64,000 nucleotides of DNA, from the NCBI RefSeq assembly GCF_030848505.1, contig NZ_JAVDDU010000008.1:62001-126000 (forward strand), read 5' to 3'. Every line of letters starts with the position of its first letter. The stretch's first letter is position 1. This document shows, piece by piece, positions 36,656-45,780 of the stretch. The position numbers were made by a program, and so were the translations under genes. Origin of the DNA: Marinimicrobium hydrolyticum. GTDB taxonomy: Bacteria > Pseudomonadota > Gammaproteobacteria > Pseudomonadales > Cellvibrionaceae. The notes under the pieces are model-generated. The model was given only the letters and a program-made list of their open reading frames with translations, ran no database searches and was not told the DNA's origin.

Positions 36656-36747
36656 GCACAGACTCCACCAGGCTAATAGGTGAGGACGTCACAAATAGGC
36701 GGGTGGACCCTCAGCCAAGAGATCACCCACCAATGAGCTTGGCTGTT

Positions 36748-37200
36748 TTAACCATAGGACCTATTAAGAAGAAACGCATATTCCCTTTGAATAAGCTCCT
36801 CAACCAGCTCTCGAATTTTAGCGTCAGCATCAATGAATTTGTCTAAGCGGCCGCCACCTCTTCTAGAATCGTATTCGGCAAACCCCTCCAAGGATTCTTT
36901 GTAATAGACATCTATTCGTACATATGTCATATACACTGCCAGATCCCAATGCCAGTTGGCTGTGTATTTAATTCTCCAATCGCAGGAAGCGGCAGACTCG
37001 TCACTTTCTACGATACGATACGCCACACCTTTTTCGGCCAAAACATCACTCATTGCCGACAGAACCCCGTCCCTAACCTTAGGATTGTTTACTACACAGA
37101 CATCGGCATCAGAGGCTAACTGAGCGGGCTCAAGTGTCTGCTTTATTGAACATGCGGTCATGAAAATCACGATTGCACCAAGCGCTATTATTTTTTTCAT
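36748..37200 (-). CDS. Small lipoprotein of the Sbal_3080 type
   Basis: 150 aa from the ATG at 37200 (GGAGAAAGAC upstream). The signal peptide ends in IFMTAC, a lipobox. The mature domain contains CVVNNPKVRDGVL, CDWRIKYTANWHWDLAVYMTY and the C-terminal IRELVEELI; this layout resembles the Sbal_3080 lipoprotein family of gammaproteobacteria, function unknown. Codon use is visibly more AT-rich than in the flanking housekeeping genes, as in the next gene, which hints at acquisition. Confidence 0.75.
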   Translation of the reverse strand: MKKIIALGAIVIFMTACSIKQTLEPAQLASDADVCVVNNPKVRDGVLSAMSDVLAEKGVAYRIVESDESAASCDWRIKYTANWHWDLAVYMTYVRIDVYYKESLEGFAEYDSRRGGGRLDKFIDADAKIRELVEELIQREYAFLLNRSYG

Positions 37201-37339
37201 TGTCTTTCTCCGTTGCATAGCATATTGAAAATGTTAATTCCGATTTACTACCAGGCTAACCGGGGTCAGAATGGCGATCTTGCCGCCTATAGTTGCCACG
37301 CTTACTACCTTCTGCCTATCGATGCAATTTGCGCTGTTC

Positions 37340-38161
37340 TTACTTTTCTCGTTGCGAGCTATCTTCCTCAATTACGTGTGCAATAATAGACTCTTGTACC
37401 GGCAAAAGTAACGCCTTTTGACTATACCCGGAGAAATTTCCATATTTAATGGGAGCAAAAAGCAGCTCTTTACCGACGGTGACAGGTGGCGTTGGCAGGA
37501 GCTCTGGATCGCCGAGATTTTCAAGTATCTCTTGGGAAAGTGAGTAGCATTTGTCCGAGAAATGGGTAGGCCAAGCATCCGTGATCACTATATCGAACCG
37601 TCCCTCGAGGCGATCAGAATACACAACACCCTCTTCAGAGTTGTGATAATGAGCGGGACAGTATTGTGTGACGTTAAGACCTAGGACCCGAGAAAGCGAA
37701 TGCCATGACTTGAAGACATTAGTGGGTGGACCCCACAACAGTATTCGGAGCTTTTGCAAGGACTCATACTTCGAGTACAAGTGAAATGAATCAGTTAGCA
37801 CTTCGCATGGATGCGCCTCGCTGGACATCGCATTGATCACAGGTCGTGAACTGGCTGCTGCAAACTCCGCCAGCCTATCGTGATTATCCTCCCTGATCAC
37901 GTACAGGGAGTAAAACGAGTCCATGTAACCCGCCAGGTCTTCCACCGACTCACCCGTCTTCAGGAAGTTGGGCAGCTCCACATAAGGCAGTCCAAGCCGC
38001 TGAAAGGCTTGAAGAAAGGTCGTTCGAGTGCGTATCCCGTTGCCCTCAAAAGACCAAGCGACATTACCTACAAACCGGTTGCTTGGCCCTCGAGATACAG
38101 CCTCCCATATCTGATAGATATCTTCTTTTTTGAGATCATTAATATCTAATAATTTAATCAT
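37340..38161 (-). CDS. Aspartate/ornithine carbamoyltransferase-fold protein lacking the HCLP motif
   Basis: 273 aa from the ATG at 38161. Carbamoyl-phosphate site: GIRTRTTFLQAFQRLG (42-57) in the place of STRTR. The second conserved site is HPCEVLTD (117-124), matching HPxQxxxD, and the second domain has a nucleotide-like ILLWGPPTNVFKSW and ITDAWPTHF. The HCLP motif that binds ornithine and carries the catalytic cysteine is replaced by ELLP (220-223). It is shorter than OTC or ATC (about 310-335 aa). It therefore probably acts on another amine or has another function. No arginine or pyrimidine genes are nearby. Confidence 0.75.
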   Translation of the reverse strand: MIKLLDINDLKKEDIYQIWEAVSRGPSNRFVGNVAWSFEGNGIRTRTTFLQAFQRLGLPYVELPNFLKTGESVEDLAGYMDSFYSLYVIREDNHDRLAEFAAASSRPVINAMSSEAHPCEVLTDSFHLYSKYESLQKLRILLWGPPTNVFKSWHSLSRVLGLNVTQYCPAHYHNSEEGVVYSDRLEGRFDIVITDAWPTHFSDKCYSLSQEILENLGDPELLPTPPVTVGKELLFAPIKYGNFSGYSQKALLLPVQESIIAHVIEEDSSQREK

Positions 38162-38315
38162 TGTTGGACTGAACTCCAATATATTCTAGCCAAAGAGTCT
38201 CAGCCGGATAAGCTGCCTCCGGCTCGAGGTAAGGACAGAATAAAAAGGGCGTAACCGCCCCAACCCTCTCAAACAATATGCACTCCATGCCCATTGGTGT
38301 GCCCTCGTACCTATT

Positions 38316-40367
38316 CTATTTCAAGACCGAAAGCAGATTGCTGTAGTCATCCGTCCAAACTATGGGATCGTCCGCACGGGCGGGCCAGGGAGTTATGTGG
38401 TGTAAAACTTGAGGATGGTTTAGCCACTTCCGGTTGTTGGTAATGATGGCCCACTTGGCATCGTCGATGGCATGACCGGTGGCTGAGGTTTCGAAGTACA
38501 CAGCTTGTTTGTTGAGAGTTTGGGCCAGCCCGCGCACCAACGGGGTCAAATCCAAATGACTGTTGGAAATGTGCAAGGCGATCAGCCCGTCCGGAGCCAG
38601 GTGGTCGCGGTACAGAGCTAGGGCTTCCTGAGTAAGCAGGTGCGCGGGGATGGAATCACCGGAAAAGGCGTCCACGACCAGCACGTGGTATTGCTGACTG
38701 CCCTGCTCTTCCAGTTCCCGCGCGAGGGATACGCGTGCGTCCCCCAGGGTAATGTCGACTTCAGCTCGGCTGTTTTCCAGATAAGTGAAGTAGCGTTGGG
38801 CGTAGCGTATGACAGCCGGATTGATTTCGTAAAAATGGTAGTAGTCCCCGGTCTCGCCGTAAGCGGCTAGAGTTCCCGCGCCGAGGCCGACGAGCCCGAC
38901 GCTAATCGAGGTGTCGGGGAAGCTGTACTCCAGGGCCAGGGCTGCGCCGGTGTTTTCCCGGTAGTAGCTCATGGGAATGTGTTGGTCATCATGCTCCAGT
39001 GACTGTGCGCCGTGGGAGGTGTGTCCGTCCACCAGTCGGCGTTCGCGTCGGCCTTGTACTTCCACGTCTTTTACGCTCAGGATGCCGTAAAAATTACGGG
39101 TGGCGGCCACGTCGCTCTCCACAAACAGGGAGTTCATATAGAAGAACAGACCTGCAATCACGACCAATGAACCCACGCTGAAATGGGACAGCCGTTGACT
39201 GTGAGGCTCGACAGGTTCATGGGCGGAATGCCGGTGCCAGTATATGCTGGCGCTGAATAGCGCAAACACCGCAAATACCGCCAGCGGGAATTCCAGAAAG
39301 CTAGTAAATAGTTTGGTTGCCACAAAAGCCACCAACGCCGTACCCAAAAAGCCGCCCAGGGAAATCATCAGGTAGAAAAGCGTGAGTCGTTCCACCTCCG
39401 GTTTCAGGCGCGCCAGCTCTCCGTGACAGATCATACACGCGGAGAACAGAATCACCGAGTAGATCCCCACCTGGGAAAAAATATCGAACAAGGTCCCAAT
39501 AAAGAACATCAACACCGCCGCCAGGGCACTGATAAAAAATAGCGCGAACCAATACCAGCGCACGTACCAGCGTGGGCTGTGAAAACTGATGATGAATGTG
39601 AGCAAGTAAAGACTCAGGGGCAGCACCCACAGAAACGGCACAGGTGGTACATCCTGAGTCATGGCATTGGTGGTGGCCACCAAAAGTACTACGCCGGTGG
39701 CCGAGAGCAATAACCAGAGCGCGGTTTGGCTCTTGCTGTTGACCACCACTTGACTAGCCAGGGATTTGGGGCCGGAGGTTAGATTGGGGTGATGCCTGTA
39801 CAAGCGCACGCACAGCGTGCCGATGGCCAGCACAAACACACCATAGGCTAGGGACCAATACGCCGTTTGGGCGGCGAGACTGTACAAAGGTTCAAACAAA
39901 AATGGGTAACTCAGCAGCGCCAGTAGCGAACCCACGTTGGAGAGCGAATAAAGTTTGTAGGGCAATTTGTTGACGTTTTCGTAACTCAACCAGCGTTGCA
40001 CCAGGGGCCCGGTGGCTGACAACAACAAATACGGCAGGCCCACCGAGACCATCAGTAGCATTAGTATGCCTGCCAAAGGCGACCCGCCTGCCAGAGCGGT
40101 GGCGGTTTCTGGGATACCAATAGGAAGAAAAGCAACGCTGGCAGCCAGCAAAGCGCCGTGCACGGCTACTTGAGCGCGAATGTTTTTTAGTTGCGTTAGG
40201 CAGTGAGCGTAAAAGTAACCGGCCAGCAACAGCCCCTGGAAGAACAGCAGGCAGGAGGTCCACACCGCTGCGCCGCCACCAAACAATGGCAGTATCAGTT
40301 TGGCGATCAGTGGCTGAACCTGAAACAGTAGAAAAGCACTGACAAAAATCGTGAAAAGATAGAGCAT
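38316..40367 (-). CDS. Membrane-anchored spermidine synthase-like protein (MFS/SpeE-type fusion)
   Basis: 683 aa. The first 430 residues form about ten to twelve membrane helices starting LFTIFVSAFLLFQVQPLIAKLILP. The C-terminal cytoplasmic part has the spermidine-synthase-like Rossmann motifs VGLVGLGAGTLAAYG, YHFYEINPAVIRYAQRYF, LGDARVSLARELEEQ and VVDAFSGDSIPAHLLT. Fused MFS/spermidine-synthase proteins are common in bacteria; real aminopropyl transfer is not shown for most. Single gene with unclear partners; a small exported-protein gene lies 52 bp upstream on the same strand. Confidence 0.88.
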   Translation of the reverse strand: MLYLFTIFVSAFLLFQVQPLIAKLILPLFGGGAAVWTSCLLFFQGLLLAGYFYAHCLTQLKNIRAQVAVHGALLAASVAFLPIGIPETATALAGGSPLAGILMLLMVSVGLPYLLLSATGPLVQRWLSYENVNKLPYKLYSLSNVGSLLALLSYPFLFEPLYSLAAQTAYWSLAYGVFVLAIGTLCVRLYRHHPNLTSGPKSLASQVVVNSKSQTALWLLLSATGVVLLVATTNAMTQDVPPVPFLWVLPLSLYLLTFIISFHSPRWYVRWYWFALFFISALAAVLMFFIGTLFDIFSQVGIYSVILFSACMICHGELARLKPEVERLTLFYLMISLGGFLGTALVAFVATKLFTSFLEFPLAVFAVFALFSASIYWHRHSAHEPVEPHSQRLSHFSVGSLVVIAGLFFYMNSLFVESDVAATRNFYGILSVKDVEVQGRRERRLVDGHTSHGAQSLEHDDQHIPMSYYRENTGAALALEYSFPDTSISVGLVGLGAGTLAAYGETGDYYHFYEINPAVIRYAQRYFTYLENSRAEVDITLGDARVSLARELEEQGSQQYHVLVVDAFSGDSIPAHLLTQEALALYRDHLAPDGLIALHISNSHLDLTPLVRGLAQTLNKQAVYFETSATGHAIDDAKWAIITNNRKWLNHPQVLHHITPWPARADDPIVWTDDYSNLLSVLK

Positions 40368-40419
40368 TGGGTCCCTGTACGGCTATTGGCAGGCGCGTCG
40401 AGCTAAGCGAAGGCGCTCG

Positions 40420-41250
40420 TCACCGGGCGCGAAACACCCGGTTCCGCCCTCCCCGGCTGCACACCAACAGCTGGTCGCTCAGGCGGTCGCAGTGCTCGAT
40501 ACGCAGTTGCGGGTCGGGGTTGAGCTGTTCGCTGACCGCCGAGCGGCGTTTATCCTGCTTTAAAAAGCCGTACATGGTTTCAAATCGGTCGCCAAAATCC
40601 AAGCCTTTTTCTTGTACATCCTCAAACAAAAATGCAAAACGACCGTACGTCATGGTTACTCCACCCAGGCCAATGGCGATCATTTGCTCCACATAGCGCT
40701 GGTACGCCCGATGCAAATACGCATTTACGGCGGCCTTATCATTCAAGTTGCCCTGAAATACCGGCAAATTCAGGGCGTTGTCCGGTTCCAGCGCTCCGGG
40801 TTCAAGTTGGTTGTTATTCTGGTTGCCCAGCAGTTGGTACTGCCGCCCGTCACAGTCGATGCGGGTACCGTCCATATGGCAACCAGCCAGCGAGTGGGTG
40901 GAACTGGCCGTTTTGGTACTGTCATGGGACGGCTGGGGTTCTGCCGGTTCTGGAATATTCGCTTCGCGGCGGGGCTGGCTCGGGTGCCGCTCCCTGGCGC
41001 CTGGCATGGGCACATCAATGCCCGCCCGTTGCGCCGGGCGGCGCAACAGCAATGCCTGGGTGGTGGTATCGTTGCGCCGGAATTCGTACATGGGGGGCAG
41101 GCCATGGCTATCGCCGCGAGCCTGAAGCTCGCAATACACCTGCTCGTAATAGGTGCCTGCCATAGCGAAGCAGCCGCTCTGAGTCAGAGCTTGTGAACTC
41201 ATTGGTAGAGCGAAGAGCATCACAATGAGGGGGTACTTCGCTTTGAGCAT
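40420..41250 (-). CDS. Exported protein of unknown function
   Basis: 276 aa from the ATG at 41250. A signal peptide MLKAKYPLIVMLFALPMSSQA is followed by two cysteine-bearing segments (GCFAMAGTYYEQVYCELQARG) and a long polar, proline-rich linker (about 75-115). A compact C-terminal domain follows with YLHRAYQRYVEQMIAIGLGG and FEDVQEKGLDFGDRFETMYGFLKQDK. Periplasmic location is likely. I do not recognise a characterised family. It is 52 bp upstream of the spermidine-synthase-like gene on the same strand. Confidence 0.65.
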   Translation of the reverse strand: MLKAKYPLIVMLFALPMSSQALTQSGCFAMAGTYYEQVYCELQARGDSHGLPPMYEFRRNDTTTQALLLRRPAQRAGIDVPMPGARERHPSQPRREANIPEPAEPQPSHDSTKTASSTHSLAGCHMDGTRIDCDGRQYQLLGNQNNNQLEPGALEPDNALNLPVFQGNLNDKAAVNAYLHRAYQRYVEQMIAIGLGGVTMTYGRFAFLFEDVQEKGLDFGDRFETMYGFLKQDKRRSAVSEQLNPDPQLRIEHCDRLSDQLLVCSRGGRNRVFRAR

Positions 41251-41483
41251 GGGGAACCTGACCAGAGAGTCGAAGAATGAATCAAACCATAAGCGATTTG
41301 ACGCCAAGGGGCGAGGGACTGGCGCACACATTGATTGGCTTATTCTCCAATCTAGATGAAGCTTGCCTCATATACCTTTGTTTTTTTTGGACTCAATAAG
41401 CTAGAAATTACTGCAAGTGCCACCAGCACGGCAACAGGTTACGCACCCGGCGTTGGTGGTAGCGGTCGGTATCTTGTCGGTCC

Positions 41484-43892
41484 CTACCGGTGGTAGGTAA
41501 AAGTCAACTCGCTTTGACCCTGCAAGGAATGGCGCTCATTCTGAAAACCGATGCAGATCGGCGCAACGTTGGCGGTAAGGCTGGTAATGGACATTCGCTC
41601 GTGATTAATGGCGAGACGCAGCGAGTGGCCTCGGTAGCGGATAGCGAATCGCAGATGCTGCAAAGTCTCCGGCAACAAGGGGTTGAGCCACAGCGCGTCC
41701 TCCCGCACCTCTAACCCGGTAAAGGCCCTCTGAACCAGATCCACCGTGCCGGCCATCGCTCCCAGATGAATTCCTTCCTGAGTGGTGCCCCCTTGAATAT
41801 CCGCTACATCACTCGCCAAAGCTTCGGAGAACAAGTGCCAGGCATGGCGGCGATCGGAGCGTGCCAGCACGCGTGAATGCACAACCCGGCTTAGTGTCGA
41901 GCCATGGGAAGTGCGTTGTAGATAATAGTCAATGTTGCGCGGAATGATTTGTGGATCAAAGGGGTAGTCCAGTCGTTCAAACAATGCCTGTAGCTCTTCA
42001 GTGCTGAATAGATAGAATAACATCAGCACATCCGCTTGCTTGGATGCTTTATATCGATCGGCTTTATCGCCCTCCGCCTCCAGAATTCGATCGAGGCGAT
42101 GTATGTCGCCATAACTCTGCCGATAACCTTCCCAATCTAACTCTTTAAGCTGGCCGTAACCTTCAAATTGACTAATGATGCCGTCGTCATGGAAGACGAT
42201 CCGCATCCCCCGGCTCACGGTGTCCCAATGGGCGAATTCATTTTCGTGTAAGTTCAGCGTTTCACACAATTCGCGCCAACGCTCCTCAGGTACAATGCGG
42301 GGCAATTCAAGCGCTCGAGCCAGTACCCACACTGCCATGACATTGGTATAGGCATTATTATTCAGCCCCGGCTCAGGGCTATTGGGATACTTTTCGTGAA
42401 ATTCGTCAGGCCCCACGACACCACAGATTTCGTAACGACCGTGCTCTGGATTGTAGCTGGCTTTGTCGGCCCAGAAGCGGGCAATTTCCAGCAGCATTTC
42501 CGCCCCATAATAGGCCATGAACTCGCAATTTTGAGTGACTTGATAGTATTGCCAAATGTTATAGGCGATTGCGCTGTTGACGTGCCGCTGTAAATGCGAA
42601 TGGTCTGGAATCCAGCGATTAGACTTGGGATTGAGGTGCAGCTGCTGAGATTCTTCACGGCCATTACTGCCACTTTGCCAGGGATACATGGCTCCTCGAT
42701 AGCCAGCTTCGCGCGCCGCCAAGCGAGCTTCATCCAGGCGGCGGTACCGATAGTGCAATAGGGCCCGGGTAACTTCAGGAATACGTAAGTTCAACAGAGG
42801 AAAGATAAATAGCTCATCCCAAAGTATATGGCCACGATAAGCTTCGCCATGTAATCCCCGGGATGGCACACCGACATCCATATCTCGTACATGGGGTGAC
42901 GCGACTTGCAATAGATGGAAAACATGCAGCCGCAGAATCATCTCGGTGCGCTCACCCTCCTGAGGATCATTGTGTTGTAACTGAAGATCGAAGCGGCGCC
43001 AGAGTTGAGCCCAAGCCTCGGTATGACTGTCTAGCAAGGATGCAAAGTTACCCGCATTAGCGATTGCTCGATCGGCTTCTCCCGCCGCTTCACTAATGGA
43101 AAAATCCCGCGAACTGTACAGGGAAACAATTTTTTCAATACGTAGCGGCTCAGCCTTCGATAGATTCAAGGTATAATGCGCTGCTGCATAGGCCTTGTCG
43201 CATACGGTCTGGGACTCCGGATCGAAGCGATCACCCCGACGGTAAAATTCATGCCGCGCCGTTTGCGCAAGGCGGATTTCCGATTGGGTGGTTTCCACCT
43301 TCAAGCGCAGGATGTTGCCCTGGGCTTCAGACGCTCCGTGCTCTAAATGGCAGCCCTCCACCGCTTGATAGCGGGCCACGTTATCGTTGATGACCCCGCC
43401 ATCCAGTGCCGACACTATTTCAATCTCGCCGGACCAGTTTTCCGCAGTTAGCTCCCATTCCAGGGCGGCCAAGTGATGGTGTTGCATGTGTACCAACCGG
43501 CGCTCGCGAAGCCGGGTGCGACGGCCATTGGGCTCTTCATAGAGTAGTTCTCGGGTTAACACGCCGGCGTGAATATCCAACACTTGATGAAAGTCGATCA
43601 GTTTCAACTGGTCGGGATGCAACCAATCCCCATCCATTGGGCGGGCACTGAGCCTGAGCCAATTGGGCAGATTGACCAACGACTCGTTCTCGACCATTTC
43701 GTTATCGACTTCTACTCGCCGGCGGTTATATCCACCAGCCAGATATGTGCCAGGATAATGCACTTTGTCGGCACGGGTTTCAGGCGCAGCGCCTCGCGTG
43801 GCAAAGTATCCATTACCGAGGGTACAGAGCGCTTCGCGAAGCCCTTCGCACTCCGGGTTGTAGCGCGAATAAACCAGTGACCAACCCGTCAT
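41484..43892 (-). CDS. Glycoside hydrolase family 65 disaccharide phosphorylase
   Basis: 802 aa. GH65 enzymes cleave maltose, trehalose, kojibiose or nigerose with phosphate and release beta-glucose-1-phosphate. Landmarks: the N-terminal ALCTLGNGYFATRGAAPE; the barrel with HILWDELFIFPLL and YRGAMYPWQSGSNGREE; catalytic-acid motif VVGPDEFHEKY near residue 495; and phosphate loop IQGGTTQEGIHLGAMAGT near 695. No signal peptide, so it acts in the cytoplasm. Divergent from the HAD fusion at 44157 that contains a beta-phosphoglucomutase-like domain, which would take its beta-glucose-1-phosphate. Exact disaccharide unknown. Confidence 0.94.
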   Translation of the reverse strand: MTGWSLVYSRYNPECEGLREALCTLGNGYFATRGAAPETRADKVHYPGTYLAGGYNRRRVEVDNEMVENESLVNLPNWLRLSARPMDGDWLHPDQLKLIDFHQVLDIHAGVLTRELLYEEPNGRRTRLRERRLVHMQHHHLAALEWELTAENWSGEIEIVSALDGGVINDNVARYQAVEGCHLEHGASEAQGNILRLKVETTQSEIRLAQTARHEFYRRGDRFDPESQTVCDKAYAAAHYTLNLSKAEPLRIEKIVSLYSSRDFSISEAAGEADRAIANAGNFASLLDSHTEAWAQLWRRFDLQLQHNDPQEGERTEMILRLHVFHLLQVASPHVRDMDVGVPSRGLHGEAYRGHILWDELFIFPLLNLRIPEVTRALLHYRYRRLDEARLAAREAGYRGAMYPWQSGSNGREESQQLHLNPKSNRWIPDHSHLQRHVNSAIAYNIWQYYQVTQNCEFMAYYGAEMLLEIARFWADKASYNPEHGRYEICGVVGPDEFHEKYPNSPEPGLNNNAYTNVMAVWVLARALELPRIVPEERWRELCETLNLHENEFAHWDTVSRGMRIVFHDDGIISQFEGYGQLKELDWEGYRQSYGDIHRLDRILEAEGDKADRYKASKQADVLMLFYLFSTEELQALFERLDYPFDPQIIPRNIDYYLQRTSHGSTLSRVVHSRVLARSDRRHAWHLFSEALASDVADIQGGTTQEGIHLGAMAGTVDLVQRAFTGLEVREDALWLNPLLPETLQHLRFAIRYRGHSLRLAINHERMSITSLTANVAPICIGFQNERHSLQGQSELTFTYHR

Positions 43893-44156
43893 AAATAAAC
43901 CTCATTTCGATTCATTTTAAGCGGCGACCGCCAGCTCGGCCGAACGGAATAGAATTGTTGTGGCACAGACACAGCGTGGCAGTTTTTCTGAGGATACTCC
44001 TGAGTAAGGTATCATCAACACTTTAACAACACGAATCTAAATGTGAAGGCGTTTGTAGACGCAAATTTCACGGAAGCAATGGTAATAAACGCAGCCTGGC
44101 ACAACAACGCGTGGCAATGGATGACAAACCGTGTGGAAAGCCCGAAGGAAAAATCA
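43893..44156. promoter_or_regulatory. Divergent promoter region of the GH65 / HAD unit
   Basis: 264 bp between the two start codons. The frame of the plus-strand gene is open back to a GTG at 44043, but AAGGA before the ATG at 44157 makes the inner start better. No clear operator palindrome was found. Confidence 0.4.
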
Positions 44157-45692
44157 ATGAACCGCACTTGCATGCCTTATGAAGCCTATATCTTTGACCT
44201 GGATGGCGTTCTGACTCGAACGGCGGATCTGCATTTCAGCGCCTGGAAAACGCTGTTCGATGATTTTCTCAGCCAGCGAAAAGAGAAGGCGTATTCAGGC
44301 TTCTCGGAGGCGGACTACCAACGATACGTGAACGGCAAGCCGCGCCTTGATGGCGTGCGGGATTTTTTAACAGCCCGTGGCATTGTGCTGGACCTTGGCA
44401 CATCCGAAGACGGGCCAGACCAGGAGACCATTTGCGGGCTCGGCAATCGTAAAAACCAGCTATTCCACGAGCAAATGCAGCATCATGGCGTCGCCACCTA
44501 CTCGGAGGCTATCAAGTTTTTACGCACAGTGCGGGACAAAGGCGGTCGCACCGCGGCGGTGTCTTCCAGCAAAAACGCGCAGAGTGTGCTTAAAAACGCA
44601 GGTATCGAGACATTATTTGACGCCCGCGTTGATGGCGAGATGGGTGAACAACTCAAGTTACCGGGTAAGCCGGCACCGGATTATTTTGTCGAAGCAGCAC
44701 GGCGATTACAGATAAAACCCGAACAATGTGTGGTATTTGAGGACGCTATCGCAGGGGTTGAGGCCGCACGTCGGGGTGGTTTTGGCTTGGTGGTAGGTGT
44801 GGCCCGTGAAACCGACCCTGTGGCCTTGAGTGAAGCAGGTGCCGATGTCGTAGTGGAGGAACTGACACAACTGCCCATCGAGTGTTTGCCTCGACGCCAC
44901 TTGCCGTTGGCGCTGGATGAATTTCCGCGCCTTGCGAAAAGACTAAATCGGCGAGTTTGTGTGGCTTTGGATTATGATGGCACCTTGACGCCAATCGTCG
45001 CAGACCCCGAGGATGCCATTCTGTCTGAGGACATGCGCGAACGTTTAGTCCAGCTCGCGCGATGCTGTCCGGTGGCCATTGTCAGTGGCCGCGACGTGAA
45101 TAACGTGCGCCAGCTCGTGCAACTTCCCCAGCTCTATTATGTGGGCAGTCATGGTTTCGATATTAACGGCTCCGACACAGACCCGCTGCAACACCAGACG
45201 GCGCAGGAGTTTTTGCCCGCGCTTGATGCCGCGGAGTCCGACTTGCGTGAACGACTGCGGAACATTGAGGGTGCGCAGTTGGAGCGCAAAAGGTTTTCCC
45301 TTGCTGTTCACTACCGTAACGTGGCCGCTCCAGACCGGGAGCGCATTGACCAGGTCGTTAACCAAGTGGCTCAGGAATATCGGGAACTGCGACGCACCAC
45401 GGGCAAAAAGGTCATCGAGTTGCGCCCCGGAGTTGACTGGGACAAAGGCAAGGCGGTGCACTGGCTGCTACAGCGCCTGCAACGGAATGATCTGCAACTG
45501 TATGGAAAGAGCGCGCGGGTATTGTATATCGGCGATGATGTCACCGACGAGGATGTGTTTCGGTCGATTATCGACGAAGGTGTGGGTGTAGTGGTGGCGG
45601 ACGCCGAGCGTGTTTCGCTGGCCCACTTTCGGCTACGCAACCCCGATGAAGTCGCACAGTTTTTGGGTCAGCTCACGCATGCGCTGAAATAA
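44157..45692 (+). CDS. Two-domain HAD protein: beta-phosphoglucomutase-like plus trehalose-phosphatase-like
   Basis: 511 aa from the ATG at 44157 (AAGGA eight bases before). Domain 1 (about 8-240) has the beta-phosphoglucomutase/HAD-IA motifs FDLDGVLT, VSSSKNAQ, GKPAPDYF and FEDAIAGVEAARRGG. Domain 2 (about 262-510) has ALDYDGTLTPI, IVSGRDVNNVRQL, GKKVIELRPGVDWDKG and YIGDDVTDEDVF, the trehalose-6-phosphate phosphatase set. The protein could isomerise beta-G1P to G6P and dephosphorylate a sugar phosphate such as trehalose-6-phosphate. No trehalose-phosphate synthase is nearby, so the second substrate is open. Both catalytic DxD pairs are intact. Confidence 0.93.
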   Translation: MNRTCMPYEAYIFDLDGVLTRTADLHFSAWKTLFDDFLSQRKEKAYSGFSEADYQRYVNGKPRLDGVRDFLTARGIVLDLGTSEDGPDQETICGLGNRKNQLFHEQMQHHGVATYSEAIKFLRTVRDKGGRTAAVSSSKNAQSVLKNAGIETLFDARVDGEMGEQLKLPGKPAPDYFVEAARRLQIKPEQCVVFEDAIAGVEAARRGGFGLVVGVARETDPVALSEAGADVVVEELTQLPIECLPRRHLPLALDEFPRLAKRLNRRVCVALDYDGTLTPIVADPEDAILSEDMRERLVQLARCCPVAIVSGRDVNNVRQLVQLPQLYYVGSHGFDINGSDTDPLQHQTAQEFLPALDAAESDLRERLRNIEGAQLERKRFSLAVHYRNVAAPDRERIDQVVNQVAQEYRELRRTTGKKVIELRPGVDWDKGKAVHWLLQRLQRNDLQLYGKSARVLYIGDDVTDEDVFRSIIDEGVGVVVADAERVSLAHFRLRNPDEVAQFLGQLTHALK

Positions 45693-45745
45693 CATACAAC
45701 TTGAAGCGAAGACTGGAACGGGCCTGCTCCCTCCCTAGCGCAAAA

Positions 45746-45770
45746 CGTCATTCCAGCCCGCGTAGGAATA
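45746..45770. repeat. Decayed REP-like repeat copy
   Basis: CGTCATTCCAGCCCGCGTAGG resembles the inverted form of the palindrome (CGTCAT-TCCCGC). It lies between the convergent HAD-fusion and helicase genes, the usual spot for such repeats. Confidence 0.5.
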
Positions 45771-45780
45771 GATGTGGAGT

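Noticed and set aside
44043-44156. GTG start for the HAD fusion
   Set aside because: The ATG at 44157 has AAGGA at good spacing and the HAD motif starts 13 residues later; the extra 38 codons do not resemble the family.
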